From the NCBI GenBank assembly GCA_022703445.1, contig JAKLDR010000040.1, positions 1-35,561 on the forward strand: a stretch of 35,561 nucleotides of DNA, read 5' to 3'. Below the pieces are notes generated by a model. The model ran no database searches, was not told where the DNA came from, and was given only the letters and a program-made list of their open reading frames with translations. Origin of the DNA: Planctomycetota bacterium (GTDB taxonomy: Bacteria > Planctomycetota > SZUA-567 > JAKLDR01). The translations under genes and the position numbers were made by a program. This document shows, piece after piece, positions 8,082 to 16,020 of the stretch (position 1 is its first letter; each line of letters begins with the position of its first letter).

Positions 8082-8091
8082 CGTGAGAAGT

Positions 8092-9366
8092 CTACTCCGC
8101 CCGCCGGACCTCCGCGCCCAGCCCGGCCATCAGCTCCACGAAGTTCGGGAAGGTGATGGCCACCGCCTCGGCGGTGTCGACCTCGACGGGACGATCAGCG
8201 GCCAGGCCCGCGACGGCCAGGGCCATGACCACCCGGTGATCGGAGTGACCGCCGGCCGCGCCACCGCGCAGGCCGCCGCCGTGCACGACCAGGCCATCCG
8301 GCAGCTCCTCGACGCGCGCGCCGAGTTTGGCGAGCTCTTTCGCCATCACGGCGATGCGGTCGGTCTCCTTCTGCCGCGCCTGCGGAACGTTGCCGAGCAC
8401 CGTCCGGCCCTCGGCGAAGCAGGCCGCGACGGAGAGCGCCGGCAGCGCGTCGGGCGTGGCATTGAGGTCGATCTCCGCGCCCCGGAGCCGGCCGCCCCTG
8501 AAGACGAGGCCGTCCGGCGTCTCGCGCCAGGAACAGCCCATGCGCTCCAGGAACCGGACGACCTCCTTGTCGCCCTGCGGATCCTTCATGTCCAGGCCGG
8601 TGAGCAGCAGCTCCGAGCCGGTGACCGCCGCGGCGGCCAGGAAGAAGGTGGCGCTCGAGAAGTCCGCGGCCACCGCCTTCCGGAAGCCCTTGTAGCCCTG
8701 GCCGCCCGGCACGCGGAAGCGCTCGAGCCCCCGGCGCTCCAGGCGCACGCCCTGGCCGGAGAGCCAGTCGAGAGTCATCTCCACATAGGGCCGCTCGTTG
8801 AGCAGCGGCACGTCGATCTCGCTGGTCGCGCGCCCGAGCGGCGCCGCGAGCAGGAGGCTCGTCAGGTACTGGCTGGTCGGGCACTCGATGGCGCAGCGCC
8901 CGCCGGCGAGCGGCCCGCGGATTTCAATCGGAGTGCAGCCCGAGCCGGCTCGGCTGGTCGAGGGCGCCCCGAGCGCCGCGAGCGCACCGAGGAGCGGCCC
9001 GGCCGAGCGCCGCGAGGTCTGCTCGTCGCCGACGAAGCGCACCGGCTTGTCGCCGAGCGCAGCCGAGCCCAGCGCCACGAAGAGCGTCGTGCCGCTGTTG
9101 CCGACGTCGACGTCGCCGGCCGGCGCGGCGATGCGCCCGCCGGCGCCCTCGACCGCCCAGCAAGCCGGATCGCGGTCGTCGATCTTCGCCCCGAGCGCCC
9201 GGTAGGTGGCGACGGCGCTGGCCGTGTCGGCACTGGCCAGCGGCCTCAGTATCTCCGAGCGGCCCTCGGCCAGCGCGGCGATGGCCACCGCGCGGATGGT
9301 GTGGCTCTTGGAGCCGGGAACGGCGGCCGAGCCGCGCAGCTTGCTCTTCGAGGCAACCAGCTTCAT
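8092..9366 (-). CDS. aroA: 3-phosphoshikimate 1-carboxyvinyltransferase (EPSP synthase)
   Basis: AroA joins PEP to shikimate-3-phosphate in the chorismate pathway. The 424-residue product has VPGSKSHTIRA (PEP/S3P Lys and Arg), DVGNSGTTLF, SRRSAGPLL, TSQYLTSLLL, DFSSATFFLAAA, TPDALPALSV, ARQKETDRIAVM and GHSDHRVVMALA. All are the expected landmarks, in order. The ATG at 9366 follows AGGAGAAG. At residues 96-97, where E. coli AroA has Arg100-Pro101 after GTAM, this protein has Phe-Val, an unusual change beside the PEP site. The downstream EEP lipoprotein probably shares its transcript. Confidence 0.95.
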   Translation of the reverse strand: MKLVASKSKLRGSAAVPGSKSHTIRAVAIAALAEGRSEILRPLASADTASAVATYRALGAKIDDRDPACWAVEGAGGRIAAPAGDVDVGNSGTTLFVALGSAALGDKPVRFVGDEQTSRRSAGPLLGALAALGAPSTSRAGSGCTPIEIRGPLAGGRCAIECPTSQYLTSLLLAAPLGRATSEIDVPLLNERPYVEMTLDWLSGQGVRLERRGLERFRVPGGQGYKGFRKAVAADFSSATFFLAAAAVTGSELLLTGLDMKDPQGDKEVVRFLERMGCSWRETPDGLVFRGGRLRGAEIDLNATPDALPALSVAACFAEGRTVLGNVPQARQKETDRIAVMAKELAKLGARVEELPDGLVVHGGGLRGGAAGGHSDHRVVMALAVAGLAADRPVEVDTAEAVAITFPNFVELMAGLGAEVRRAE

Positions 9367-9388
9367 CGGGGCTTCTCCTGTGGCCGGG

Positions 9389-9416
9389 ATTGTACGCCGC
9401 CGACGGTGCGCATCAA
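9389..9416 (-). promoter_or_regulatory. Putative aroA promoter
   Basis: On the minus strand TTGATG (9411-9416) and TACAAT (9389-9394) are separated by 16 nt, about 22 bp before the aroA ATG. The spacing and the -10 box match several other promoters in the window. Confidence 0.6.
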
Positions 9417-9452
9417 GGAGGCGAGAGCGTTCCGTCTGCGATGGCCCGGCTT

Positions 9453-9687
9453 CAACGCAGAGGTCGCAGAGTAGCGCAGAGGGACGCAGGGTACGGCAGG
9501 CTGGCGGAGGACGATGGAGGAGGGGAACATCTTCGTCCTCTTCGTCCCCGACTTCGTCGGGCCGAAGAGTCCGAAGAAGTTCCTCCGGGAGCGTCCCGCT
9601 CCCTGCGCGGCTACGCCGCGCGCCTCTACTTGGAACAATTAACCACTTCCTCTGCGGCCTCTGCGCTACTCTGCGTCCTCCGCGTTG
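9453..9687. repeat. Large inverted repeat enclosing three short hairpins
   Basis: The gap of about 440 bp between aroA and the aldolase gene has no gene. The left arm (9453-9490), with words like GCAGAGG, is answered on the other strand at 9650-9687; the inner 28 positions match at 26. Between the arms lie three stem-loops with 3-nt loops: CCCGAC-TTC-GTCGGG (9547-9561, extended by a 12-of-14 outer stem, 9531-9544 with 9563-9576), GGGAGCG-TCC-CGCTCCC (9587-9603) and GCGCGGC-TAC-GCCGCGC (9605-9621). It looks like a dispersed structured repeat; no coding potential is recognised. Confidence 0.75.
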
Positions 9688-9746
9688 ATGATGACCGTAG
9701 GATCGACACGAGATCGCCGATTCTCGAAAGGCTATGGGGCGAAAAA

Positions 9747-9778
9747 CGGGGCCGGAGGAAGTCAATCCTCCGGCCCCG
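9747..9778 (-). terminator. Rho-independent terminator of the aldolase gene
   Basis: A perfect 13-bp stem (CGGGGCCGGAGGA with its complement, 6-nt loop) lies 28 bp after the aldolase stop. On the minus strand it is followed by GTTTTTC. This is a standard intrinsic terminator. Confidence 0.85.
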
Positions 9779-9806
9779 CGGACGGCAGAGCGGTCGGGCC
9801 GCGCGG

Positions 9807-10475
9807 CTACTTCTTGGCCGCGGCCATCTTCTTGCGGGTCTCGGTCACCACGCCGACGAAGCGCGCGGCGAGCTCGGTCATGCCCTTGAAGTCGCCGGCG
9901 GCGAGCTTCTTGGCATCGAAGAGGTTCGAGCCCGCACCCAGCGCGAAGGCGCCGGCCTCCAGGAAGGCCGGGGCGGTCTTGTCGTCGACGCCGCCGGTGG
10001 GCATCATCGGGATGTGCGGCAGCGGCGCGCGCACCGCCTTGAGGTAGTCGGGCCCGCCGACCGAGGCGGGGAAGATCTTGACCACCGCGGCGCCCAGCTT
10101 GTGGGCGTTCACGATCTCGGTGGGGGTGAAGGCGCCGGGCATCATGGGCACGCCGAACTTCGCGGCCGCGGCCATCACCTCGGCGTCGGTGTTCGGGGCG
10201 ACCAGGAAGCTGGCGCCCGCCTCGACGGCGTTCTTGGCCTGCTCGATGGTCAGCACCGTGCCGGCGCCCAGCACCACCGAGTCGCCGAAGCGGGCCTTGA
10301 CCGCCCTGATGACCTCGGGGGCGTTCGGGACGCTGAAGGTGATCTCCAGCGCCTTGACGCCGCCGTCGACCATGGCCTGCAGGCCCTTCATGGTGCTCTC
10401 GTCGCCCTTGGCCCTGACCACCAGGACGACGCCCAGTTCGCGGATCCTCTCGACAGTTTCCTTGGCTCCCGCCAT
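9807..10475 (-). CDS. eda: KDPG / 4-hydroxy-2-oxoglutarate aldolase
   Basis: The 222-residue product is a class I aldolase of the KDPG/KHG family. It splits 2-keto-3-deoxy-6-phosphogluconate into pyruvate and glyceraldehyde-3-phosphate (Entner-Doudoroff or uronate breakdown). Visible landmarks are LVVRAKG, the catalytic-base segment ALEITFSVPNA, VLGAGTVLT, PGAFTPTEI, the Schiff-base Lys in VVKIFPASVGG, and MPTGGVDD. The ATG at 10475 follows GAAGGAGA. It has its own promoter and terminator. No edd or kdgK is adjacent, so which sugar acid feeds it is unknown. Confidence 0.92.
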   Translation of the reverse strand: MAGAKETVERIRELGVVLVVRAKGDESTMKGLQAMVDGGVKALEITFSVPNAPEVIRAVKARFGDSVVLGAGTVLTIEQAKNAVEAGASFLVAPNTDAEVMAAAAKFGVPMMPGAFTPTEIVNAHKLGAAVVKIFPASVGGPDYLKAVRAPLPHIPMMPTGGVDDKTAPAFLEAGAFALGAGSNLFDAKKLAAGDFKGMTELAARFVGVVTETRKKMAAAKK

Positions 10476-10557
10476 GACCGTGTTCTCCTTCTCGTCTCCT
10501 GCGCAGCTCCCAGGCCGCAGGTGCTGCCCGGCGAGCGGCGACGCTTGTTCGGGGACA

Positions 10558-10585
10558 AAGGTACACGCCGGAGACCGCGATTCAA
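10558..10585 (-). promoter_or_regulatory. Putative aldolase gene promoter
   Basis: The minus strand has TTGAAT (10580-10585), a 16-nt spacer and TACCTT (10558-10563), about 83 bp before the ATG at 10475. The -10 match is weak, but the spacing agrees with neighbouring promoters. Confidence 0.4.
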
Positions 10586-10624
10586 GGCCAGCCTCCCGGC
10601 GGCCTTTACGTCCCCGGCGGACGG

Positions 10625-11878
10625 CTATTTCGGCGCGGGACCGCCCGCCGCGCCCTTGCCTTTATCCTCCCACCACTTCTTCCAGGCCGCCGCATCCGGC
10701 AGGTCCTGGCCGGTGACCTTCTTCAGCTGGGCGGCGACCGCCTCGGCGTCGGCCCCCTTGGCTTCCCCGAGGAGCTCGACCAGGCAGCCGGGGTCATCGA
10801 GGAGCCCCAGGGCGGCCACCACCGCGTCGACGCGCCTGGCCTCGCGCCCCTTGGACTCGGCCAGGGACTGCAGCCGGTTCTTGGCCTCGGGAGCGAGCTT
10901 GCCCTCCTTGAGCAGCTTGTCGATGGCCTCGCGGAACCGTCCGTAGGACTCGCCCAGCTTCCTGCTGGCCGCCTCGCGCGCCTGGAAGTCGTTGTCGTCA
11001 AGCCCCCGGACGGCGTCCTCGAAGGCCTTGCGCTCCCCGTCGCCCGGCGGGCTCAGCCTGGAGAGCACCCGGGCCTTCACCGCCGGGTCGCCGGGCATGA
11101 GCGGCGGCGTGACGCCCAGGTGGCGGAGCAGCGGCAGCAGGTCCTTCTCCACCGGCCCGCGGTGCGCCCTCCACAGCGCCGCGAAGGACGCGGCCTGGGC
11201 CTGGAAGACGTCCTTGTCGCGGATGAGGATCACGCGCACGCCGCCGTCCTTCCGCTGGGTCAGGCGCAGGAAGAAGGTATCGGCGGCGTCGCAGCCGGTG
11301 AAGCTCACCCTGCCATCGCCATCGTCCTGGAAGTCGATCTGGCAGCCGGGCTCATTCTGCTCTGACAGGATGACCCGGAAGCGGCCCCGGCCGGTCTCCA
11401 TCCGCCCGGAGAGCTTGGCGCCCTGGAAGTGGATGGAGCGCTCCTCGCCGCTGGAGGAAGAGCCCCAGCCGCGGCTGCCGCCGGCCTCGCGGATCTCGCT
11501 GAAGAGGCCGTCGACGCCCGAGGCTCCCCGGTCCGCCTGCATCTCGGCCATCTTGGCGGCCTGCTCCTCGCCCAAGCCCTGCTTGACGAACTTGTCGGTT
11601 AGCTCCCGGACCGCCTCCTCCTTGGTCTTGGCGCCCTCCTCCTGGGCCTCCCGGTCGAGCTTGATCCCCTGCTTCTCCCACGAGAGACAGAGCAGCCTTC
11701 CGAGCGGCCCGGCCACCTCCTGCAGGACTCCCTTCTTCATGCCGGACGGCGTCCCGGCGGCGGGCGCCGCCGCCGGCTCGGCCTCGCCGGACCGCGCCCG
11801 GGGGACCGGGCCGGGCAGCAGCCCGGACAGGCCCGCGCACAGGACGAAGATGAAGACCGGGGAACGCTTCATGCCCAT
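10625..11878 (-). CDS. Secreted hypothetical protein with HEAT-like segment
   Basis: This 417-residue product has a signal peptide (MGMKRSPVFIFVLCAGLSG) and no recognised enzyme domain. A C-terminal stretch reads LDDNDFQAREAASRKLGE, followed by IDKLLKEGKLAPEAKNRLQSL. It matches the short HEAT-like unit (damage-prone 'DxDFxxREAAxxxL ... SPExxxRL') that recurs in planctomycete and verrucomicrobial secreted proteins. The middle is Ser- and Glu-rich with a beta-rich section. ATG 11878 is chosen because GGGAGG lies 10 nt upstream; a second ATG is two codons later. It follows larB by 20 bp, so it is probably the last gene of the tsaD-larB transcript. Function unknown. Confidence 0.65.
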   Translation of the reverse strand: MGMKRSPVFIFVLCAGLSGLLPGPVPRARSGEAEPAAAPAAGTPSGMKKGVLQEVAGPLGRLLCLSWEKQGIKLDREAQEEGAKTKEEAVRELTDKFVKQGLGEEQAAKMAEMQADRGASGVDGLFSEIREAGGSRGWGSSSSGEERSIHFQGAKLSGRMETGRGRFRVILSEQNEPGCQIDFQDDGDGRVSFTGCDAADTFFLRLTQRKDGGVRVILIRDKDVFQAQAASFAALWRAHRGPVEKDLLPLLRHLGVTPPLMPGDPAVKARVLSRLSPPGDGERKAFEDAVRGLDDNDFQAREAASRKLGESYGRFREAIDKLLKEGKLAPEAKNRLQSLAESKGREARRVDAVVAALGLLDDPGCLVELLGEAKGADAEAVAAQLKKVTGQDLPDAAAWKKWWEDKGKGAAGGPAPK

Positions 11879-11898
11879 GGCCTGCGAACCTCCCGCGG

Positions 11899-12657
11899 CT
11901 ACGCCTTGTTTCCGGCCCTCCGGGCGATCAGCCCGGCGACGTAGCCGGCGCCGAAGCCGTCGTCGATGTTGACCACCGAGACGCCCGGGCAGCAGCTGTT
12001 GAGCATGGCGAGCAAGGCCGCCACGCCTCCGAAGCTGGCGCCGTAGCCGATCGACGTCGGGCAGGCGATCACCGGGCAGGAGACCAGCCCGCCGACCACG
12101 CTGGCCAGCGCGCCCTCCATGCCGGCGGTCACCACCACGGCGTCGCTCTCGGCCAGCTCCTTCCGGCGGGAGAGGATGCGGTGCAGCCCGGCCACGCCGG
12201 CGTCGTAGGCCGCGGTGACCCGCGCGCCCATGAGCTCGGCGGTGACCCGGGCCTCCTCGGCCACGGGGATGTCGCTCGTGCCCGCCGAGACGACCGTCAC
12301 CCGCCCGCCGGCAGCCTCCGGTCTGGGCCCGATGACCACCGCCCGCGCGGCCGCCTCGACCCGCGCTCTGGGCAGCTTCCGGCGCACCGCCCGGATCTGC
12401 TCGGCGCTGGCGCGCGTGGCCAGCACCGTCGAGCCGGCCCGGGCCATCCGCTCGGCGATCCGGGCGACCTGCTCCGGAGTCTTGCCCGGGCAGAAGATGA
12501 CCTCCGGGAAGCCGCAGCGCAGCTCGCGGTGGTGGTCGATCTGGGCGAAGTCCAGGTCCTCGGCGGGCAGCTCGCGCAGCTGCTTCATGGCCGAGGCCAC
12601 GGAGCGCCGGCCGGCGGCGAGGTCCTTGAGGAGCTTCTCGAGTCTGGCGGGGGTCAT
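11899..12657 (-). CDS. larB: LarB-type nicotinate-mononucleotide/AIR carboxylase family protein
   Basis: LarB carboxylates and hydrolyses nicotinic acid adenine dinucleotide in the first step of nickel-pincer cofactor synthesis. The fold is related to PurE. The 252-residue product has the expected IDHHRELRCGFPEVIFCPGKTPEQ near the N-terminus (written here in part), then the PurE-like VVSAGTSDIPVAEEA, VTAGMEGALASVVGG and CPTSIGYGASFGG. Its ATG overlaps the tsaD stop as ATGA (12654-12657), so translation is coupled. LarC, LarE and a lactate racemase are not in the window, so the cofactor's user cannot be named. Confidence 0.88.
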   Translation of the reverse strand: MTPARLEKLLKDLAAGRRSVASAMKQLRELPAEDLDFAQIDHHRELRCGFPEVIFCPGKTPEQVARIAERMARAGSTVLATRASAEQIRAVRRKLPRARVEAAARAVVIGPRPEAAGGRVTVVSAGTSDIPVAEEARVTAELMGARVTAAYDAGVAGLHRILSRRKELAESDAVVVTAGMEGALASVVGGLVSCPVIACPTSIGYGASFGGVAALLAMLNSCCPGVSVVNIDDGFGAGYVAGLIARRAGNKA

Positions 12658-13721
12658 CGTTTCCTCCGGGCGGGGCGCTCGAGCTCCGGAGCGATGGAGA
12701 GGGCCAGCCTGTCCGGGCCGCGCCCTTCGCCCCTGGCCAGCTGGTGGTAGCCCAGCGCCGCGACCATGGCGGCATTATCGGTGCAGAGCTCCGTCGGCGC
12801 AACCGCGGCCCTCATGCCCTCGGCGACGGCGCGCTCGGCGAGCATGGCCCGGAGCTTGCGGTTGGCGGCCACGCCGCCGGCGACCGAGACCGTCCTGAGC
12901 CCGCGCCGGGCCGCCGCGGCCAGGAGCTTGCCGACCAGCACCTCGCAGACCGCCTGCTCGAAGCTGGCGGCCAGGTCGCACTTGACCTTCTCGGTAAGCT
13001 CAAGCCGCGGGCCCTTCATCCCCGGCCCCTCGACGGCGTAGAGCAGCGCGGTCTTGAGGCCCGAGAAGCTGAAGTCGTCGTCGGCGTCAGCCAGCTTGGA
13101 TCGCGGGAAGTCGTAGGCCCGGGGATTCCCGGAGGCCGCGAAGCGCGAAACCGCCGGCCCGCCGGGGAAGCCGAGCCCCAGCACCGCGGCGGCCTTGTCG
13201 AAGGCCTCGCCGGCGGCGTCGTCGATGGTCTGGCCCAGCAGCTCGACCTCGAGCGGCGCGCGGCATTCGTAGATGCTGGTGTGCCCGCCGGAGGCAACCA
13301 GGCACGCGAAGGGGTACTCGGCCACGCCGGCGAGCGCCGGCGCGTAAGCATGGGCGTGCAGGTGGTGAACCGCGACAATGGGCAAGTCCCAGGCCAGGGC
13401 CAGGGCGGAAGCCGCCGAGACGCCGACCAGCAGCGAGCCGGCCAGCCCCGGCCGGACGGTGACGGCGAGGGCATCGGGGCGGGTTGTTTGCTGCGGGTTG
13501 TGGGTTGCGGGTTGGGAGCGGGCCGCATCGGCGATGGCCCGCTCCACGATCCGGCTCACGCACTCGGCGTGGGCGCGGCTGGCCACCTCGGGCACCACGC
13601 CGCCGAAGCGGGCGTGAATGGCCACCTGGCTGGCGACCACGTTGGAGAGCACCTCCCGCCCGTCGCGGACCAGCGCCGCGGCGGTCTCGTCGCAGGAGGA
13701 TTCAATGCCGAGGACGAGCAC
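12654..13721 (-). CDS. tsaD: tRNA N6-threonylcarbamoyladenosine transferase TsaD
   Basis: TsaD transfers the threonylcarbamoyl group to A37 of ANN-decoding tRNAs. The 355-residue product has LGIESSCDETAAAL, the iron-binding HHLHAHAYAP, VASGGHTSIYE, GEAFDKAAAVLGLGFPGGP, FSFSGLKTAL, AGGVAANRKLR and CTDNAAMVAALGY. The start is GTG with AGAGGAAGGA just upstream. Two oddities: an extra low-complexity segment at about residues 68-81 (SQPATHNPQQTTRP) encoded by a heptamer array, and VTVRPGLAGSL where the family normally has GPGL. The gene overlaps larB by 4 bp. Confidence 0.94.
   Translation of the reverse strand: MLVLGIESSCDETAAALVRDGREVLSNVVASQVAIHARFGGVVPEVASRAHAECVSRIVERAIADAARSQPATHNPQQTTRPDALAVTVRPGLAGSLLVGVSAASALALAWDLPIVAVHHLHAHAYAPALAGVAEYPFACLVASGGHTSIYECRAPLEVELLGQTIDDAAGEAFDKAAAVLGLGFPGGPAVSRFAASGNPRAYDFPRSKLADADDDFSFSGLKTALLYAVEGPGMKGPRLELTEKVKCDLAASFEQAVCEVLVGKLLAAAARRGLRTVSVAGGVAANRKLRAMLAERAVAEGMRAAVAPTELCTDNAAMVAALGYHQLARGEGRGPDRLALSIAPELERPARRKR
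13480..13514 (+). repeat. Heptamer array (C/T)GGGTTG inside tsaD
   Basis: CGGGTTG at 13480-13486 is followed by a diverged unit (TTTGCTG) and then CGGGTTG, TGGGTTG and CGGGTTG, giving five consecutive 7-mers. The array codes for the low-complexity segment SQPATHNPQQTTRP of TsaD on the other strand. Confidence 0.75.
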
Positions 13722-13739
13722 GGGGTCCTTCCTCTTGGC

Positions 13740-13850
13740 CTCCCTCTCCCCTCGGGGTAGAGGGCATGGGGCGAGGGGAGTCCTTATCCGTTGGCAGAAG
13801 ACCGCCCCCTCACCCTGCGCCTCTCCCGCAAGGGGAGCGGGGACCTGGGC
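13740..13850. repeat. CCCTCTCCCC-type word repeat between tsaD and ctpA
   Basis: The 140-bp gap carries purine-rich words (CGGGGTAGAGGGCATGGGGC at about 13755) and pyrimidine-rich counterparts (CCCCCTCACCCTGCGCCTCT at about 13804) that pair imperfectly, plus a small CTCCCGCAAGGGGAG hairpin at about 13827. It resembles widely dispersed bacterial intergenic repeats. No gene is seen here. Confidence 0.5.
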
Positions 13851-13861
13851 GGAGTGAAGGG

Positions 13862-15478
13862 CTATTCAACCGGGACCAGCTCCTCTATGGGAGGAGCCAC
13901 CGGCGCCGGGAGCGGCGCCTTGGCGCCCTTGACCGCGGCCGCCTTCTTGTCGTCCGCCGGGTCGTACTTGCGCACCGGGCCGTTGCGGTCGCGGTCGATG
14001 ACCATGGCCCGCAGCGCCGTGAGCGCGGCATCCAGCTGCAGGTCCACGAACTTCTTGCCGTCCTTCTCGGCGGCGGCCGCCTTGGAGGCGTCGCCGGCCG
14101 GCGGCGGAACGGCGGCCTTGTCCTGCCCCGGCTCCTTGGCGGGCTCCTTCGCCGGTTCCTTCGCGGGATCCTTGCTCTCCGGCTTGGCGCCGCCGTCCGC
14201 GGAGTCGTTCTTGGGAGCGTTCTCCTCCACCCACTTGTCGTGCTGGCGCTTCAGGACCTCGGCCAGGACCTCCAGGTCCATGGCCACCTTGATGTCCGGC
14301 TCGATGCCGATCTTGTGGATGCACTGGCCGCTGGGCGTGTAGTAGTGGGCGGTGGTCAGCTTCAGGCCCGCCACCTCGTCGCCGATGCGCACGTCGCGAA
14401 GGGTCTGGACCGAGCCCTTGCCGAAGGTCTTCTCGCCGACCAGCACCGCCCGGTGGTGGTCGCGGAAGGCCCCGGCCACGATCTCCGAGGCGCTGGCCGA
14501 ACTCTGATTGACGAGCACCGCCATGGGGTAATCCGGACGGGTGCCGAGCTTGCCGGCGCTGTAGACCTGGGGCTCGCCGGCCCGGCCGCGGATGGAGACG
14601 ATCACGCCCTTCTCCAGGAACAGATCGGCCACCTTGATGGCCGCGTCCAGCCGCCCGCCGCCGTTGACGCGCAGGTCCAGGACCAGCGCCTTCATGCCCT
14701 GCTTCTCGAGCTTGACCACGGCCTTGGCCAGTTCCTCGGCGGTGTCCTCCTGGAAGGTGGTCACGCTCACGTAGCCGATCTTGCCGGCCTCGTCGATGAT
14801 TTGCGGGATGCGTACGCTCTCCACGCTGATGATCTGCCGGACGATGGAGACGTCCAGGAGCTTGGTCTCGCCCTTACGAGCCATGGTCAGGACCACCTTG
14901 GTGCCGGGCTTGCCGCGCATCTTGTGGACCGCCTCCTCCAGGGTCATGCTCTCGGTCTCGACCCCGTCGATGCGCACGATGCGGTCGCCGGGCAGCACCC
15001 CGGCCCTGAAGGCCGGCGAGCCCATCAGCGGCGTGACCACCGTCAGCCAGGCGTCCTTGATGGTCACCTCGATGCCCAGGCCGCCGAACTTGCCGGTGGT
15101 GCTGGCGGTCATGTCCTGGTACTCCTCCGGGGTGAGGAAGGAGCTGTGCGGGTCGAGCTCCCGGACCATGCCCCGGAGCGCCCCGTAGAAGAGCTGCTTG
15201 TCGTCAACCTCCTCGACGTAGCCGTCGAGGATCAGCCGCCTGATCCGGGCCTGGGCCTCGGCCTCGCGCATGCGCTGTTCGGCGGTCGGCGGAGCCTTGG
15301 GCTTGGCGGCCGCCGCGGCCGGCGACTTGGCGTCCGGGGCGGCCGGCGCGGCCGCCGCGGGGCGCTCCGCGGCGGTTCCGGTCTGGGCGGAGACCCCGCT
15401 CCAGGGCGCCCGCAAGGCGCACCAGGTGAGAGCGGCTGCGGCGGCGATGGCCAGGAACGGCATGAGGCGGCGGAGCAT
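13862..15478 (-). CDS. ctpA: Carboxyl-terminal processing protease (S41 family)
   Basis: This periplasmic serine protease trims or degrades proteins from their C-termini. The 538 residues show a signal/anchor segment (MLRRLMPFLAIAAAAALTW) and an Ala/Pro-rich linker. Next come RMVRELDPHSSFLTPEEY, a PDZ domain around GGLGIEVTIKDAWLTVVTPL through LPGDRIVRIDGV, and the S41 core. The nucleophile is in VNQSSASASEIVAGA and the Lys base in VGEKTFGKGSVQT. The DLRxNPGG motif reads DLRVNGGG. The C-terminal extension carries KEPA repeats (PAKEPAKEPAKEPG). ATG 15478 follows AGAGGAGA. Confidence 0.93.
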   Translation of the reverse strand: MLRRLMPFLAIAAAAALTWCALRAPWSGVSAQTGTAAERPAAAAPAAPDAKSPAAAAAKPKAPPTAEQRMREAEAQARIRRLILDGYVEEVDDKQLFYGALRGMVRELDPHSSFLTPEEYQDMTASTTGKFGGLGIEVTIKDAWLTVVTPLMGSPAFRAGVLPGDRIVRIDGVETESMTLEEAVHKMRGKPGTKVVLTMARKGETKLLDVSIVRQIISVESVRIPQIIDEAGKIGYVSVTTFQEDTAEELAKAVVKLEKQGMKALVLDLRVNGGGRLDAAIKVADLFLEKGVIVSIRGRAGEPQVYSAGKLGTRPDYPMAVLVNQSSASASEIVAGAFRDHHRAVLVGEKTFGKGSVQTLRDVRIGDEVAGLKLTTAHYYTPSGQCIHKIGIEPDIKVAMDLEVLAEVLKRQHDKWVEENAPKNDSADGGAKPESKDPAKEPAKEPAKEPGQDKAAVPPPAGDASKAAAAEKDGKKFVDLQLDAALTALRAMVIDRDRNGPVRKYDPADDKKAAAVKGAKAPLPAPVAPPIEELVPVE

Positions 15479-15535
15479 GGAGCGTCTCCTCTGATCCCGC
15501 GAAATCCGGCAAGCTGCTTCCGGCGGACCCGGACC

Positions 15536-15563
15536 AGTCTAGCCGGGCCGCACCGGGAGTCAA
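15536..15563 (-). promoter_or_regulatory. Putative ctpA promoter
   Basis: The minus strand shows TTGACT (15558-15563), a 16-nt spacer ending CGGC and TAGACT (15536-15541), 57 bp before the ATG. It is one of the clearest members of the shared promoter class in this window. Confidence 0.65.
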
Positions 15564-15579
15564 GTTGGAGCCAGGCAGC

Positions 15580-15876
15580 ACCAGGTCATTGAATTCCCCG
15601 TGGCGGACGAGGCTGACGGCTTGGCTGCGATGTTCGGCGAAGTATTCGCGGGCTTCTGGGACGCAACGGTATCCCAGGGCGCGGATCAGGGTGAGGCCTG
15701 TATTGCGGGCCGCCGCCAATACCTGCGGTCCAGAGACTGTCCCGACCGGCCAGCATCGCCCCTATCGAAACCGCCAGTATCGACCGCAACCGATATCGCT
15801 GCCCCTGTTTCTCTCGCACATCCTTCACGCGACCCAGCAAGTCCCATGGTGTTACGCCTTTCGCGCCGTCGCCCAC
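15580..15876 (-). pseudogene. Internally deleted ISAs1-like transposase remnant
   Basis: Reading on the minus strand from 15876, about 50 residues match the N-terminus of ISAs1/H-repeat transposases (DLLGRVKDVREKQGQRYRLR, then ILAVSIGAMLAGRDSLWTAG). In another frame, beginning near 15725, the family's C-terminus appears: VLAAARNTGLTLIRALGYR, then PEAREYFAEHRSQAVSLV. The catalytic middle, normally about 250 residues, is missing and the two ends meet with a frameshift near 15725-15733. It cannot encode an active enzyme. No flanking inverted repeats were identified. The exact 3' limit is uncertain. Confidence 0.72.
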
Positions 15877-16020
15877 CGCTCTCCTCCAGCCCCCTCAGAC
15901 TCCTCAATACTGCGGCTCGTGCCGCTTCTGTCCCACGCGCAAGATATTCGATCTCGCGCACGGAGGCGCAGCGCTTTCATCCCATCATTTCAAGGGAAAG
16001 ACTTTCGCTACGATCAACGC

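Noticed and set aside
10625..12802. One continuous minus-strand frame spanning the secreted protein and beyond larB's start
   Set aside because: The upstream half is a shifted reading of larB and tsaD. The real larB has all family motifs in another frame, and a signal peptide with ribosome site starts the secreted protein at 11878.
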